Source: Spirodela intermedia (taxonomy: Eukaryota; Streptophyta; Magnoliopsida; Alismatales; Araceae). Taken from it: a DNA stretch of 64,000 nt. The position numbers were made by a program, and so were the translations under genes. The stretch covers positions 6,333,501-6,397,500 of the forward strand of contig LR746269.1 of NCBI GenBank assembly GCA_902729315.2. Direction: 5' to 3'. The notes under the pieces were generated by a model. It had not been told where the DNA came from, did not search any database, and was given only the letters and a program-made list of their open reading frames with translations. The stretch's first letter is position 1. Every line of letters begins with the position of its first letter. Of this stretch, positions 24,836-39,300 are shown piece after piece.

Positions 24836-26574
24836 ATCTACCCTAGAGACCGCGAGGAAGGAAGTCTACAGGTGAAGCAGAGTAGGGGATGACCTTCGTG
24901 ACCTTCCTGGCTGCAGCGAAGCTACGAGTACTTATCAATCTCTGCTACTCCCCCATGGGACAACCATGGCTCGGGGGAAGAGAGAGAGAGAGAGAGGAAG
25001 AAGTATGGGGAAGCGAATGATTGTGATGGTGAGCGTGGTATGCGCCGATGCAAGGCGGCGCACACGTTGAGCGCTGGGAGATCGTGAACCCCACTTTCCC
25101 GGTTTAAATTTTGAACTCGCACGATGCTCCTCGGCGGGAACATCGCGCAGTTTTAAATCAGACGGACGAGAAGATCCCCCCGCTCCTGGCGACCTCTGCA
25201 TCTCCGATCCCAAGGCTCACAATCTGGCACGTGGCATTCAGTTTCTCTCTCCCCTATCCTTGTAAAATCACCGCCTCCCGAGGCCCATGAAATGGGAGAC
25301 AAACCACGTGGCAGGAATCGAGGGGCCCTCACTTATGGTTCTTATTCGGCTCGGCAGCCGGGCCGCGCTGTGCTCGACGATGGCCCGCCGAGCCATCGGC
25401 AGCCGGGGCTCGTAATACACTGCACACAGAAGGTCGTATAAATTACCTTTTGATATTCTTTAAATAATATTCTTTCCATTTATTTATCATACAGGTTGAC
25501 TTTTAGAGGATCTAAAGGTGCTAACGGACTGAGCCGATCCAGGGCTATTTACCGGCGACATGAATGTCGCTTAGTTAATGGCATTTATTGTAATTTTGCA
25601 GTATTATATTACTCTTATTATTTTATAGTCGTCGTTGACGTTCTTACGGCGACTCAGTTTACTTCCAGCTTGCTGTCGGGACGAACGGCCATCGTTAACA
25701 CGCTGCGGAGCGCTAGATCATTCTGACCGTACGATCTTGCGGGCCTACCGTGACGATGTGTCCATCGGCTATGGTATTAACTATTAAAATAAACAGATGA
25801 AATTTATTTTAATGCGTAAATTAATTAAAAAAATATAAGTCACTGTATTTTTATTAATTAATAACTAATTTAGCAGCGGGCATAAACGAGAATTTTTGTT
25901 AGCCATCATTGGGCCCAGTTTGGCTATCTAAGATGGGCCTGGCCCAAACCGTCTGGGTACAGACCAAACGTCCAGATGGGAAGGGGAGGGTAAATGAGTA
26001 ATTATGTTCAAGAACGAAAGGTACTTAGGTCACTTAGGGTGCTACAAGTATGTTCGCCAAGAATGTAGTAGACTCGGGAACTTTCGATATATAAACAGGT
26101 AGCCTCTTTCCTACTTTCCCGCTCGATCAGAAAGTCCCGGTTGCCATCAGCGAGCCGGTCCTCTTCCCAGAGCTTCTGCCGTTGCAGGTGCTGCTGCTGC
26201 TTGTGTGTGTGTCCTCTTTGCTCCCTCTCCCCACCGGTTAGAAATCGTTGATCGTTTTGCTCTCTCATTGTTTTCGGCTCGAAACTGTTGTCTCGAAGAA
26301 TCTTTTTCGTCCGGTCTGGTGATCGCGTTAATAATGTTTGCGTGTGACCGTGTGGCTTGTCTTCTTCGTACACCCCCAAGGGTCGCCTATGATTTGTGAT
26401 ATTTTAAGAATAGGATTTGTGGCATTCTTTACAGTCGGAATGAGATTCTGTGGACACACACTCCGGATATGCTCCCAAACTTTCTTTGCTTTCTTTTTCG
26501 AAGCTCATGTTGCCTTAAAAATAGTTGCCTAAAATTTCTGAAGGAAGGAGCTCTTCGTTGCTGTCGAGAAGAAG
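24836..26574. other. Divergent intergenic region, patellin and DCD-kelch promoters
   Basis: No coding gene seen. It holds a short GA run (24977-24997), the ABRE-like motifs listed separately, an AT-rich stretch at 25780-25880, GGGCCCA/TGGGCC motifs at about 25908-25945, and a T-rich leader before the DCD-kelch start. Confidence 0.4.
25229..25312 (-). promoter_or_regulatory. Two ACGTGGC (ABRE/G-box) motifs upstream of patellin
   Basis: GCACGTGGC at about 25227-25235 and CCACGTGGC at about 25304-25312, roughly 390-480 bases upstream of the patellin ATG. ACGTGGC is the core bound by bZIP factors in abscisic-acid responses. A paired arrangement is typical of active ABREs; function is inferred. 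Confidence 0.45.
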
Positions 26575-29500
26575 ATGTGGCCTGTAGACAGTGACAACGT
26601 GGGGAATTCCAGTGTCCCTGCGAGGAATCTTTCAAAGCCGAATCTCGGCGGGGTTATTTTCGGCTGCAAGCACCACACTATATCTGAATGCCTCACCAAT
26701 CAGTTATTTGGTCTGTTTGCTTCCTAAATGTTTACAATTATGCTTACTTATTATTAAGTTGTGATGATTTACGTACAAAGTCCATATCGTCTGACATCAT
26801 AATTATTTCATCCACTTCTTCTATTGTATGCTTCATCTCTTTGTGCTTACGCGCAAAGAAATGTTAAACAAATATAACTGCCCTACGGATTCTTACTCGA
26901 CCTCTGTTTGATTGGATAGCGTTTTCGATATTTTTGATGTGAGCCTTGCATCTTTTCTATGTGACATGCTTTTTGATGCACAGCGCTTTAATACTTTTAT
27001 TTAAAAAGCCACTTGAGGTAGGATGGAACCTTTGTTCCGATATTGTTTTTGTGATCTTGAAATAGCACTTTTAAGTGTTTTGTTATATTTTAAGAAATGG
27101 TTTATGTTTTTCCTTGAATGTTTTGCCACGTCCCAGAACTATGACTTTGTTTTTCTAATTTATTTCGCGTTACCACTTTTCTAGTTATCTAGTTTATTCG
27201 AAATTGTACATACAATTTTTTATTAAATTTTTGTTTCACTTCTATTTATGTTTTTCTAAACTATCTTCGTAAGGCATTTACGACCCCCTATGAATTGAAA
27301 ATGTTGTGACACCTTATAGCTATCAGCATATTTTGGTTTATCGGCTAATGCTGATTCAGGGCTGTCTCTCTCACTGGCTGGGGTTTTTAGGCTTGCCGGG
27401 GGCACACATTTCCTATGTTAGGAAGATCGAGCCAGGTCTCCCATTGTTCTTGTTCAATTACAGTGATAGGAAACTGCATGGAATCTTCGAAGCTGCTAGC
27501 CATGGTCGGATGAACATTGATCCGTACGGGTGGACTGAGGATGGAAAAGAAAGGAGTCCATATCCCGCTCAGGTACCAGGGTTTTTCATGCTCCCACTCC
27601 ATCCGTAACTGCTGTATCATTCTCTAAATGATTTGTTTCTTCTTTCAATTTTGGCTTCAAAATTTTGATTAGGTTCGGTTTTTTATCAAGACGAACTGTC
27701 AGCCTATTGGAGAAGATATGTTCCGGCCAATAATTTCTGATAATTACTACAATACCCGCCATTTTTACTTTGAGTTAGATCACGCACAAGTCAGGGGCTT
27801 GCTATCTCTGTTCACACGTAACCAACTCAAAGATAATGCTAGATCACCATTTGTTACCTCGAAGGGTAAAAATGTTTTTGCAGCTATGCCAACAACAAGA
27901 AAAGGAAATGAAGGATTTAATGAAACCAGGATTCCTGGAGAACGTGAGGACACAGCTACAGAGTTTGGAGGAGGACGAAAGTCGGCTGTTGTTTTTCGTA
28001 CAGAAAATAGTTATGCCTCTTTAATTTTGGTTGAAAGCGGTGGTAATGGCCTTTCCAGTCTGAATAATACATCCAATAGTTCTTCTGAAGACAGAGCGCA
28101 AAAGCAATTCATATCAGATCAGGAGGAAGTGGTTTATGATATGATGAAAGCACATATTCCTTCAACCAGTGGTCACGGTTTGAGCAAAGAGGGAGAAGAC
28201 TCAACTGTGGATCTTCCTGTGAATGAGTATGGACTGAACCCTGAGGAAAGGGTGTTGCTGAAGCTCAAGATGCTGGCACTTGAGCGAAACTCATCGAATC
28301 AATTATCAAAAAGCGCTGCTGACGAGGGTGCTCCCACGTTTGTGTCCAAAGTACTGGCCGAGGACGATAAACAGATTCCAGAAGGTCCCTCTTCGTCATC
28401 ACAAGATACCACGGAAGTGACTGAATCGGTTCCAGATAGTGGTGTGGTAATCAATATTGCACATTACTTGAACATTTCTTTTCATTTATCATTGATGTCC
28501 TTTTTTCGTTGGTATGATAATATTTTTGTTATCAAGATGACCGTTTCTGAATTTTTTCAGTTGGTCCAAATGATTAAGGAGCTCAAAGAGAGAATGACAT
28601 TTTTAGAGAAGAAACAGGTATTGATAATGTCTTCCATGTCGTCATCTGCAATGATTTTTTTCCCAATCTATTGGGTCTGGTGCTTTATGGAGTTTTATTT
28701 GCTTTGTGGCTGCGTCTATTCTGACGTCCTGTTTCATTTTTTCTTTAATTATAAAATATTAGATATTTTAGATATCGATTTTCATAGTTCTTGAAAAATG
28801 TTTCTGGAGAATAAACGCTTAGATTTTCATCGGCCCACTTTTTTATGTTAATTGAGTATGCCAATGACCTTCGAAGGACGTTGTTTGTGTTTCTGACTGT
28901 CCTACGCCCGATCTCTTGACCTTTAGAGGATTTTTTTTTTTTTTTGGGTCCATTGAGCATGCCAATGACCTACACGGCAAAGCCTAAGTTTGTCACAGAA
29001 TCAACCGAACCGTATGAAGTCGGCCGATCTCAGTCTTTAGGTTTTGTTATTCTTCAATCAGACTACCAGGATATCGTATGAAAATAGGTACCAATTATAT
29101 CATATGAGAATAAGTGTGCCATGGTGCACCATCAAATGGCCCAGATGAGGAATTCGTGCTTAGAAACTCCTCAGTCATGCAATGGACTGAAATCTCCAAT
29201 AACTTACGTACGAAAAAAAAATCAACTACATTTTCTGACCGTGTTATTTACGCCCCTAAGACTCTGTAAGGAAGATCTGCGCTGGAGTTTCAGGTTGAGT
29301 CGGAGAAGGAAGTCCAAGGGCTGAGGAAGGTCGCAAGAGAATGCTGCCGGGCAGCTCAGGGGCTGGCAAAGCACGCGAAGGAACTGGAAAGCAAATTAGG
29401 CTCATCCATGTCGCCTGCTGGGGAGTCCTCGAAAAAATCATCCGTGGATTTTCGTTTGACTTCTGAAGAGCTAGTTTACATAATAGGCGGTTTCGACGGA

Positions 29501-29701
29501 GATTCGTGGCTGTCAGCCCTGGACTCGTATTCTCTCTCCTTAGATTTGATGACTTCCCTTCGCCCTATGAGCTCCGCCCGTTCCTATGCCTCTGCAGCAG
29601 CACTGGACGGCCGCCTCTACGTTTTTGGTGGAGGAGATGGAAGCTTGTGGTACAACACAGGTAATTTCACTTCTTATTTTACTCTTATCTTATTCCCATG
29701 T

Positions 29702-29742
<41 letters not shown>

Positions 29743-31189
29743 TGCTCTTCCTGTGTGGAGCCGAATGCTACGACCCGAGAAGGGACGAATGGGGGAATTT
29801 CCCTCCGTTGGTTCGGGGAAAAGGAAGCCTGGCGGGGGTGACCTTGAACGGAAAGGTCTTTGCAATCGGAGGTGGTAATGGGGTCGAGAGTTTCTCGGAC
29901 GTAGAGATGATCGACCCAATCCTCGGAAGGTGGATCAAACACCAGTCGATGATCCAGAAGGTACGCTCTAGGATGGCATCGTCCTCTTCTTTTCCAGATT
30001 TGCAGAGTTAATCATATGGAGGAGTAGCCCCTCTCACACCTATACACACGCACACATGCTTCCTTCCTCTGTGCACTAATTGTTCTCCAATGCCCATGAA
30101 GCAGGACGCCATTTCTCATCTGCAATTTTCAATGCGAGAGTGCCTGACATCACTTCCCTTCCCTCTATATATAGCCTATGGATACAATGCTCATATCCAC
30201 GTACATAAATTTATATATGTATATATAGATATATATATATATATATTCGCTGACTGGTGGAAGTGGATAGAAGAAGGAGAAGAAGTGACGTTGAGCTGTG
30301 TCTTGTCCTGCAGCGATTTGCCCTCGCGGCGGCGGAGCTGGGCGGGGCCATCTATTCCGTCGGAGGGTTCGACGGAGAAGCTTATCTCAGGTAAGATCCC
30401 AACCACAGCTGGACGAAATTATCTCCATTATTTCTTCTTCGCAACCTCGTCCATTGAATAATTATTCACATTCCCCGCCACCCCACATTTTCATCTCGTC
30501 TTTTTTCCTTTATCTTTTTTTTGTTTGGTCGCCTCTGAACCGGTTTTGGGGTGATGGCAGGTCGGGGGAGAGGTTCGACCCCAGGGAAGGCTTCTGGGCG
30601 AGGATACCGGGCATGAAGACGGCGAGGGGCTGCCATTCCATGGCCGTCCTCGACGGCAAACTGTAAGAAGCACTCCGTTCTTGTCTCCCCCCCCTCCACC
30701 CTCCCTCCCTCTATTCGTACCTACCGGGGGATGGATCGATCAGTCATTCTAGATAGAGAGAAAGAGAAAGAGAAAGAGAGCGAGAGAGAGAATATGTGTG
30801 GGTGTTTGTGTGTTTGTGTTTTTCAGGCACGTGGTCGGAGGGTACGACGGGAGCGGGCTGTCTTCCGGCGTCGAGGTATTCGACCCACGCGCTTCCTCCT
30901 GGTACGCCGGCGCCGTCTTGAACATGGCCAGGGGATACGCTGCCGCCGCCGTCGTCGGAGGCTCTCTGTACGCCATCGGCGGCGTCACCGTTGACAACGT
31001 CGTCGTTGATGTCGTAAGCTCTCTCTCTCTCTCTCTCTCTCTTTATCTCTCTCCACGCTCTCTCTGTGACTGATCTCTGGTCGATGAATGTGACGGCAGG
31101 TGGAGCGTTACAGCGAAAGGACGGGGTGGGCGGTGACTGACCGGACGGCTGTGGGGCAAAGGTCCTTTTTTTCGGCCATTGTTATGTGA
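26575..31189 (+). CDS. DCD (development and cell death) domain protein with kelch repeats
   Basis: Plant-specific protein linked by its DCD domain to stress, development and cell-death responses; the exact role is unknown. Ten exons: 26575-26710, 27391-27572, 27673-28446, 28561-28617, 29294-29660, 29761-29960, 30314-30390, 30561-30662, 30827-31013 and 31100-31189. They close to 723 residues. The DCD domain (about 23-145) has GGVIFGCKHHTISECL, LFGLPGAHISYV, PGLPLFLFNYSDRKLHGIFEA and NIDPYGWT. An acidic, Ser-rich linker follows (about 160-360), then a coiled coil made by exons 4-5 (MIKELKERMTFLEKK, VQGLRKVAREC). About six kelch repeats fill 440-723 (IIGGFDGD, VFGGGDG, AIGGGNG, SVGGFDG, VVGGYDG, AIGGVT). 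Intron 5 ends in a (CT)n run that forms the polypyrimidine tract. The architecture matches Arabidopsis DCD-kelch proteins. Confidence 0.93.
29706..29737. repeat. (TC)n microsatellite forming an intronic polypyrimidine tract
   Basis: About 16 TC units end 23 bases upstream of the exon 6 acceptor of the DCD-kelch gene. Length variation here would change the polypyrimidine tract. Confidence 0.9.
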
Positions 31190-31577
31190 GAGGCAAAAGG
31201 CTTGAACTCCGGGAAATGACTCACTCTCTCTCTCATATTCTTACAAGAGTGACACGGCTCACTGCTATCATTTCCCACCTTCACCGACCCCCACACGACT
31301 TGAGGCGGGAGACTTTATGCACTTAGCCCAGAAAAAAAAGGAAATTGAAGAGCATCTGTCACTGATACGAAGGGCACAGGAAAATCTCAGAGGTCAACAC
31401 AAAAAGTACAAAATTAGCAGGTTCCGCGCAAAAAATAAAGGAGAAAATCAGCCGCTTCTCCGCCAAGAATTGCCGCCCAAATGACAAGCGAAGCAGATGG
31501 GGAAAGAAAGAAAGAGAAGGAAGAAAAGAACAAAAGAAAATTACTTTCTGTACCCCACTCTAATCTTATCCGGTTCC
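31190..31577. other. Convergent 3' spacer between DCD-kelch and NAA25
   Basis: About 390 bases between two stop codons facing each other. No gene is seen; both 3' untranslated regions must share it. Confidence 0.5.
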
Positions 31578-33258
31578 TCACAGGCCCTGGACCGACGCTC
31601 TGAGGGAGTCCAAAAATCTCAACTTCAACCCGCACATCTGGTGAAACTCGGTCAACGCCTTGCGCCGCCCCTGAACAAACTTCCTCAACACGTCGGCAGA
31701 ATCCCATGACCGCAAGGCTCGGGAGATCCTCTCCCCTGCTTCGGGGTCTCCACCCGAAGCGAACTCCTCCACCAGCTGGAAGACCGGGCCGGGTCCCACC
31801 GGGCCTCCACCCCGGACAAGGGCTAGCAGGGCGTCCACGCTGTCGTCCAGCGGAGCGCTAAGCTGGAGTTCCAGCCACCGCCTGATCTCGTCCACAGCAG
31901 CGCTCAGAGAGTCGATTGAGGCCCGGAGCGGGATGGCGCGGGATGCCGAGGTGGCGGTCGGTGGGTCCACTGCGCCGGTCTTCTTTTTCTTCTTACCGGA
32001 AGAGGGGAGCAACGACCTCAGGCAGGCCTGGATTATGAGGGCATGCCAAGAACAAGCTTCCGTGATGAGCTGCACCAGTAGCGGCAGGTCAAAGGCCGGG
32101 CAGGTCAACGGAGATGTCGCCTCCTCGGAGGAAGCCAAAGCCAGGCTCTCTCTGACACATTTCCGAATCAGATTATCGACGGTGGTCCACGTCACCCCGC
32201 CGCCGATGAATTCTTCCTGGGGAGAGCGGCGGCAGAGATTCTGCGCGTTGAGGAAGACGGCGAAGGTCAACCAGCTGGGCACTTCCGAAGCCAGAACCTG
32301 CTCCCCATGGGAATAAATCGGAAAACTCATCAATTACTACTGGAGATAATCGAAAGGGCTCGGAAAGAAAAAAAACAAATTTCTCATCAATTTCATGGGG
32401 GGAGGGGCTGTTTGTTGGACTACCAACCTCAAGGGAGGGGGAGCTCTGATCCTCTGAAACTGCGGCGATCGCTTTGGCCGCCTCCCTGAAACTGGGATAA
32501 CCGAGGGTGGCCGAGTACTGCTCTAACAGGGATTCCAGCTCCGAGGAGTTGTGCTCTTTGTCATCGCCGTGGGAGGAGCCATTGGCGTCGGCGTTTTCTT
32601 TGAACGATGCTGAGGTGGCGGCCTGGATGGACAGATATAGCAGCCGAGGGAGCAGCGACCTCCTCTTGATGGCTTCCCGGTCGATGGCCTGCTTATCTCC
32701 AGCCTGGTGATTTTCATGGAACAAGATGGGTGGGTTATGCGGTAAGAGACCCAGCAGCTCTCCTCTCTGACTCCTGACGACTGGCGCTATGCTACCATGA
32801 AAAGAAGAATGTCTCCAAGATAAAAAGACCCCTTGCTATCGAGCCAGAGATGTATTGAGTATTTTCTCCATCGTTAGAAGGGGGGGGGGGGGGGATCTAT
32901 TTCTTCCTGTCAAAAAAAAAAGGGAAAAAAGGAACAAAAAGAGACCTTTTTGAAGGTGCCCTCCCCAGTAGGACTCCCTGGAGTATACTTACTATGCATT
33001 GGTTTGAGTAGAGTATTTCCTCCTTTGGTAGAAAGAAAGAGAGTGCCTGTTTCTTCTAATAAGAAAAGGGAAGAGACCATCTCCCTGGAGGCTGGCATAA
33101 AACAACTGGATGATGCATCATCACTTTTTACCCTTTAGGGCAGGCTGGGATTAAAAAATGGAAGGATTCAGTGGCTGTCAGGCAATTGAAAAACGTTTGA
33201 AAACCCGACATCCACTGGGGTGGAATGAGAGAATGGGTGGGTTCTGGGATGAGTGAGT

Positions 33259-33351
<93 letters not shown>

Positions 33352-36300
33352 CGAAGCCGGGGGTGGTGCGAGTCCAAGACGAGACAATGGAGAGAGAAAT
33401 AAAGGAACAAATGAGAGAACAAGGTCTGGATAATAAATCGAGTATGATCAATCCATAAGAACGAGATAAATAGCAACTCAGCAGTTTCTCGCTGGGGCAG
33501 ATATTATTACAGAATGAAATATCCGTACCGATTTCTTGCTGGGGCAGTAATTCCCATCACAAGGTTCTGCGAGAATTGTTAAAAAAAGGAGAAAAAAAAA
33601 AGTCAGAATTTCTCCAATATGATAGAGGTGTTATAGGCGAGAATTGCTTGGGGATGATGGTTCCACCCCAAACGAGGTATCTCAAGCAATTGAAAGATTG
33701 GGCTACGAGGAAGTCCATAAAGGGGAACCATATGCATGCATACATACATCGCGCGCTGACCACATGAGAGGAGAGGAATAACTGACCGAGAAGGAGGTTG
33801 ACTTCTGGGGACGGGGACCACCAAGGTCGCGACCCCAAATCTTCATTGAATGTCAAGGACTTGAGTTTCTCCTCACAAGACAGTTGAAGAAGCTTGACTC
33901 CGAATCCAGAGTTCTCAAGAGTACTCTGGAAGATGGCATAGAACGATGGATCGATGATCTCAGTTTGAGGAATAAATAAGAGCATAAGGAAGATGAGTGT
34001 GCTTCACCTCCACTTCTTCGAGATTATCTGCCTTCTGCTTCAGCTGTAGAATGGAGGTTTCGATCTTCACCGTCAGATACTGGGCGGAGTTTTGCAACTT
34101 CTCCTTGAAGAGAACGAACTCAACTGCCTGAAATAATTCCGCACATTACAAGGAAAAATCTGTAATCCAGTAATATACTCCCCGTATTTTTAAAGAAAAA
34201 TAGCACTAGGAATTTGTCAACCCATAAAATAGTTGCTGTGTAGAGCTTTTACGTATTTTTGCCTAAAAAACTTGAGGCAATTGCGTATGAAATGAAAGGC
34301 CTAAAGGCGATTAGAGCTGTCTGACCAGGTTTTTTTTTTTTTTTTTTTTTTTTTTCCTACTAGGACAAATCCAGCCAGCGTTTACCTTTGAATAATTACG
34401 ATGACGGTAAGCAACAAAGGTAAGATCGGCAGCCTCCCTCATATAGTCGTCCATAAACTTGAGATACTCCCTCATGAGAACGGATAGTTCAGGCCAAAGG
34501 GACGACTTCAACATCTGTGGTAAAATATGGTGGGAGACTGTTTCCAGTAGGATATTCTTTATCTCGAGAGCCCCATACCTTGAAAAGAAAGCAACCCCTT
34601 AGAGCAGTAAAGGAGACACAAAAAATGAAGTTATGTCTAAAAAATGGTAGAAATAAATAGCGAAAATCCCCATACCGCTCATATGCCAAGGGTAAAGCTC
34701 CCAAGTAAGAATATAGGTGCAGCAAAAGGATCTTGTACTGCCAGACATGTCTGCCAAACAGAAATGGGCTCGTAAGAAATAGCATTTACAATTCAGTAAA
34801 AGGGCAGAAATATAGACCCCGTTAATCTTTCATCTGAAAGTAAAACAATTGTGGAAATGTTTAAAAAACACAAATATTTAGGGATATATGGTCAATTTAA
34901 CACCTCGGCCATTTAGTCCGGGTAGAGAGTTTTCCTCCATCTCATTTAGTCCGGCATGCCATTTAGATACCCGAGGACAGCTCATTCAGCAGCTCCACCA
35001 ATGTTCCTAAGATCCGGGTCTTTCTCCACGGAGGACCACCTCCCCCCCCCCCTTTCCTCAGTGGAACCATTGTACCAATGGTTGGCTTAAACATACCACC
35101 AAAGACGAACTTTCATGATAGTCCATCTGCTGGTCTCATCAGCAGTACTGAAAGGATATTTCTTTGATGAATCTCATGCCTATGATCAACATTAATGAAG
35201 CACCATGCTGATAAAGTAACCTTGTGCAGGACTTGAAAGACTAAGCCCCAACCAAAAATTACATGTTAGCAAGCTGATTGGACAGTTAAAAAATACAATT
35301 GATACTGCAATGAATCATCAGTGTCATCATTAATTAAGCGACATTGGATTCTTGGCTTTCAGCAAAAAGGTTGTTTCCCATGTCGACAGTAATCCCAACC
35401 CCCCCCCCACATTCTCCCGCCAAAAAAGGAGAAGAAAAAGACAAAAACCAGAGCTATTCTCAGAGAAACGCCATGACACCTCCTATATATTATAATGCCG
35501 ACAATAAACCCTCAAGCTCCACAGTAAAAAGTAAATCACAAGTTATTTGCACAGTTGAGTCGTGGTGGGAAATTCTTTTTTTTAAAATAAATCTCGCCTG
35601 CAAAATTTCATTGCCTGTTGCCTACCTAACGGCAATCTCACATCATCATGATTACTGACAGTGAAATTACTGAGACGGGGGCTGCTGAACACGGCATCGG
35701 CTTCTTTAGAAAAATCATAAATATAAGCACAAAATCTTTATTGCGAGAGGCCGAGGATGAATAACAGATTATACCAAAACTAGAAATTATGCATGTCCGT
35801 AGTCAAGTAAAAAAGATGATGGAATTGGTTTCTGGGCTGACCTTCGGATGGTTAAGCCAAATTCCAAAACCATGATGGCCTCCAGCAAGTAACCTCTGTG
35901 CCCAGTGCGCCAGAATAACTATAGGCAATCAGAAGGGAAAGTCAACAAGCCAAGACTTTATCGTGAAATTATGACCTAACGGATTTGCCAATATACCTCA
36001 AAAATTATGTAAGACCGAGACAAACCAGATTAATACGAAAGGTAAAAGTTCCTAAAAGGTTAAAATATATAGGTCGCATTGCATATGATACTGACAACAG
36101 CATATGGAATAGAAATGGCGCTACAAAAACACATTCACCCTTACTGCTTTCACTATACGGAACTAAAAGACGTGCAACTATACAAAACAGACAGCAAACC
36201 GTTCTGGTCAAGACCAACGGCCTGATTATTATCAGAGGGGGGAAGAAATCAACATGGGCTGTAAACCATCATAAATCAGTTACTCATAAAATGAATAAAA

Positions 36301-39300
36301 GAGATAGTTCACTTACCTATTTTGCAAGGATCAACGACATCGCAGTCATACCCGCGAGGAGAACACAAAATCAATGGTCCATAGTGCTAAAACGTTTCAA
36401 GCATCAACGGGCTAGATGAGTTTTAATCTTTACGAACATATCTTTCATAAATAGAGGAAAGTCCTCTTTTCTGGATCTTACAATGTCAAAGATTTCTGCA
36501 GCCCCTGTCAAGTTAGAGTACCCTCTATATTACACCTACGCAAAACTACAGCTCTTTGCTTCATTTTTCGAAATTGCTAGACGTGTAGTGTAATCTGACG
36601 AAGAACACATAAATGTTACTGTCTGGGTATCCCTTAACTTCTTTCAACCTAGGCAAATAATCGCTGAAAATTGCCAAAACCTTGGAGCCCCTCAAGAAGA
36701 GCATCCGTTATACAAGCTTAGTTTGCCAAAACTAAGGACCTTCGACAGTCTCTAGTATTATCCTAACGTTAGCGTTTCTGTTGTCCACTAGGAGCCTAAA
36801 AAATTTGCTTGGTTCTTTCATATTTCACTGAATAAGCGACATTCTTTTAAAGTTACAACAGGAAATAGATATAAAATCTTGAAATACATTTCTTTGATAC
36901 TCCAATGAAAATTTCAAATTATTGTAGCTAAAATAGCGCGTTTTTTGCGTACAGAATTCAAAACTTCATACTGACGAGATGATATGAAAAATACTATGCA
37001 TAATACAAAACAAACTTAAAGGACACCTCAACAAACTAAAAAACTGGCGAATAATGCACAATGAACAATTCGCAACTGTACATTGAAATATCGGAAAAAA
37101 AAATGATTTCTTTTGTTGGTATGATGTCAACTTCAATGAAGAATTCTACATGACTATATCATGGAAAACCTCTTGCTCAACATTAAGAATTTGAACATAG
37201 ACAAAGGGCCTAAAGTTGAAAAATCGATCAGTTGAAAACACGAAAGTATATTTCTAATTGTTGCCTTTCTTGGCAATATTTCACAACTCAAACAGAGTAC
37301 ATCAACTACATGAGGCACCCGGTGGATACAGGACATGCTCATATTTCATAGTCCCACGAATATCATATGATGGGAATCCATATTTTTGGTAACCAAGAGG
37401 TGACATTGCACTAAAATTTAAATCCTCTGAAAAAAATAAAATTGCTAGAGAGTCAGCAACAGTCATCAGACAATGAACTAATAAATCAAATTAATAACAC
37501 AATAAGATACCTGAACGAGTGCATTGGATGCCATCGACAGAAATTCCTCACCATGTACATTTTCCTGAGGATCTAGGTCCTTGGAAAAATAAAGCTTTTT
37601 GCAATACATGTCCACCAAATGTAAGGAAGCATCTTTGAGTTCTGCAAAAAAATAGTGCTGTGTAAGCAAGCCACATTAAACTAAGTGAGAATAAATAACA
37701 TAAAATAAAGAGAAACTCTATGTCGACTAAAATGAGAAAATGGACCATCTTCTAGTTCTCAGAAGCCAAAATAGAGTAAATGACAGATGGCAATCTTGTC
37801 TTTCCAGACAATATAACAGCTCAAACAAGCAACGAGACCATATCTACTTTCAAATTCTAAAAAATATAGTATTTTGAGTTATGTTATGGCTTCTGGCCAA
37901 TTAGATGGAGCCATTCAGATCAAAGGAACAGCTAAAATGAAAATGGTAATAGTTATATTTTTGAAGGAAATGAAGATAGTGCGTCTCAAACGTCTCTATC
38001 AGAGAATTTAAAGGAAAAACAGTAACAAGGTACAAAAGCCCTTCAAAGGTGCCGGGGAAGACTATGACACGTCCATAGATGACTCAAATGAGCGCTTGCT
38101 AACGGGCATTATTATCTTCCAGTGTTTCAAAAGAGGAATATGATGTTTACAAGCTCAAATGGAAGCAGGTGATAGGGAGTCTATAAATTCAACTCTGAAA
38201 AAATGAGATGCTACTTTATATAACGAAATCTTACCGCTAACTGTGAGCTTGAAAGTTAAGCCGAAAAGTTCTTTGATTCGAAAAATGGTCACAGCTTGGC
38301 CCAATGTTTGTAAGGGTGTAACTGACAGAGAATCAATAATTTTCATGAACTTTTCCAACAGTTCCTTTCTTTCTTCATGAGTTAAGACATCCAAGAATAT
38401 TTCCACATCTGATGCGAAGCAAGACAAGTGACTGAACCTGTTGGGCAGGGGAAAAATCAGACTTGACACCAGATATTGTAACGTTCCAAGATGATGCATG
38501 AAAGAGAGATCCCCACGCTGATATCTAGACAAATAATATGCATACAAAAATAGCTGATCATACTAAAATCTGTATAGAGAAAAAAAAAAGATGTTTATAT
38601 CAGTGAAATCTCAAAATATGCAGTAAATCATTCCAAGCAATTGCAGAGAGAAGAGAAATCTAAAATGAAGTAGAGAGGGAAAAAAAATAGCTCATTTTCC
38701 AAAGTTATCTGAAAAAATGTAATTTCAATTCTAATGCCGCTTGAAAGTTAGCAATCAGAACTCAGGGAAGGTGTATTGATTGTTGGATTGTCTGGACATG
38801 GGTAGAATACATGGATGCTAACCATGGATATTGATAACTACTTGCTATAGTCGAATAAAAGAATAGAGACGCATTAAGCGAATGCCTAAAAAGAAAGCAT
38901 CGCTTTCTCTCATCAAAATGATGTTATAATATGAGATATTGATCATAATACCTCCCAGAGCTCTCCGTCTTCATAGGAGATAAGAATATGACAGTAACGA
39001 TGTTTGCTGGAGTGGCACATCAAGAATCAATTTTTCAAGCATTACCGCATTACCACATAACCGTGAAAATAAGAGTGCTTCAAAGAACAAAAGTGCGGCC
39101 CAACAACGTTATCTCTTAAAGATAAGAGCGCCGTTACTCAAGTTTGAAGGAGACAATGTGACCTTTAGTTTCCAAAGGGATGGGGGGGTGTTCTTGCATA
39201 CATAAGAAAAGAAGAGAACCACATGATCTGGGGGAAGTCTTCTAAGGAAAAAATCTTCGCAGATGGTTAGGATAACGAACTTGAAACAATGAGCCTGAGC

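Noticed and set aside
27865-27895. Possible tiny intron in the DCD-kelch linker (GGTAAAA...TTTTTGCAG)
   Set aside because: Under 30 bases, too short for a plant intron, and the frame reads through to a linker that splices in phase at 28446.
38438-38540. Upstream extension of NAA25 exon 10 in the same frame ([13 protein letters not shown])
   Set aside because: The acceptor at 38438-38439 joins exon 9 in phase to give the family text [15 protein letters not shown]; the extension is absent from relatives as I recall them.
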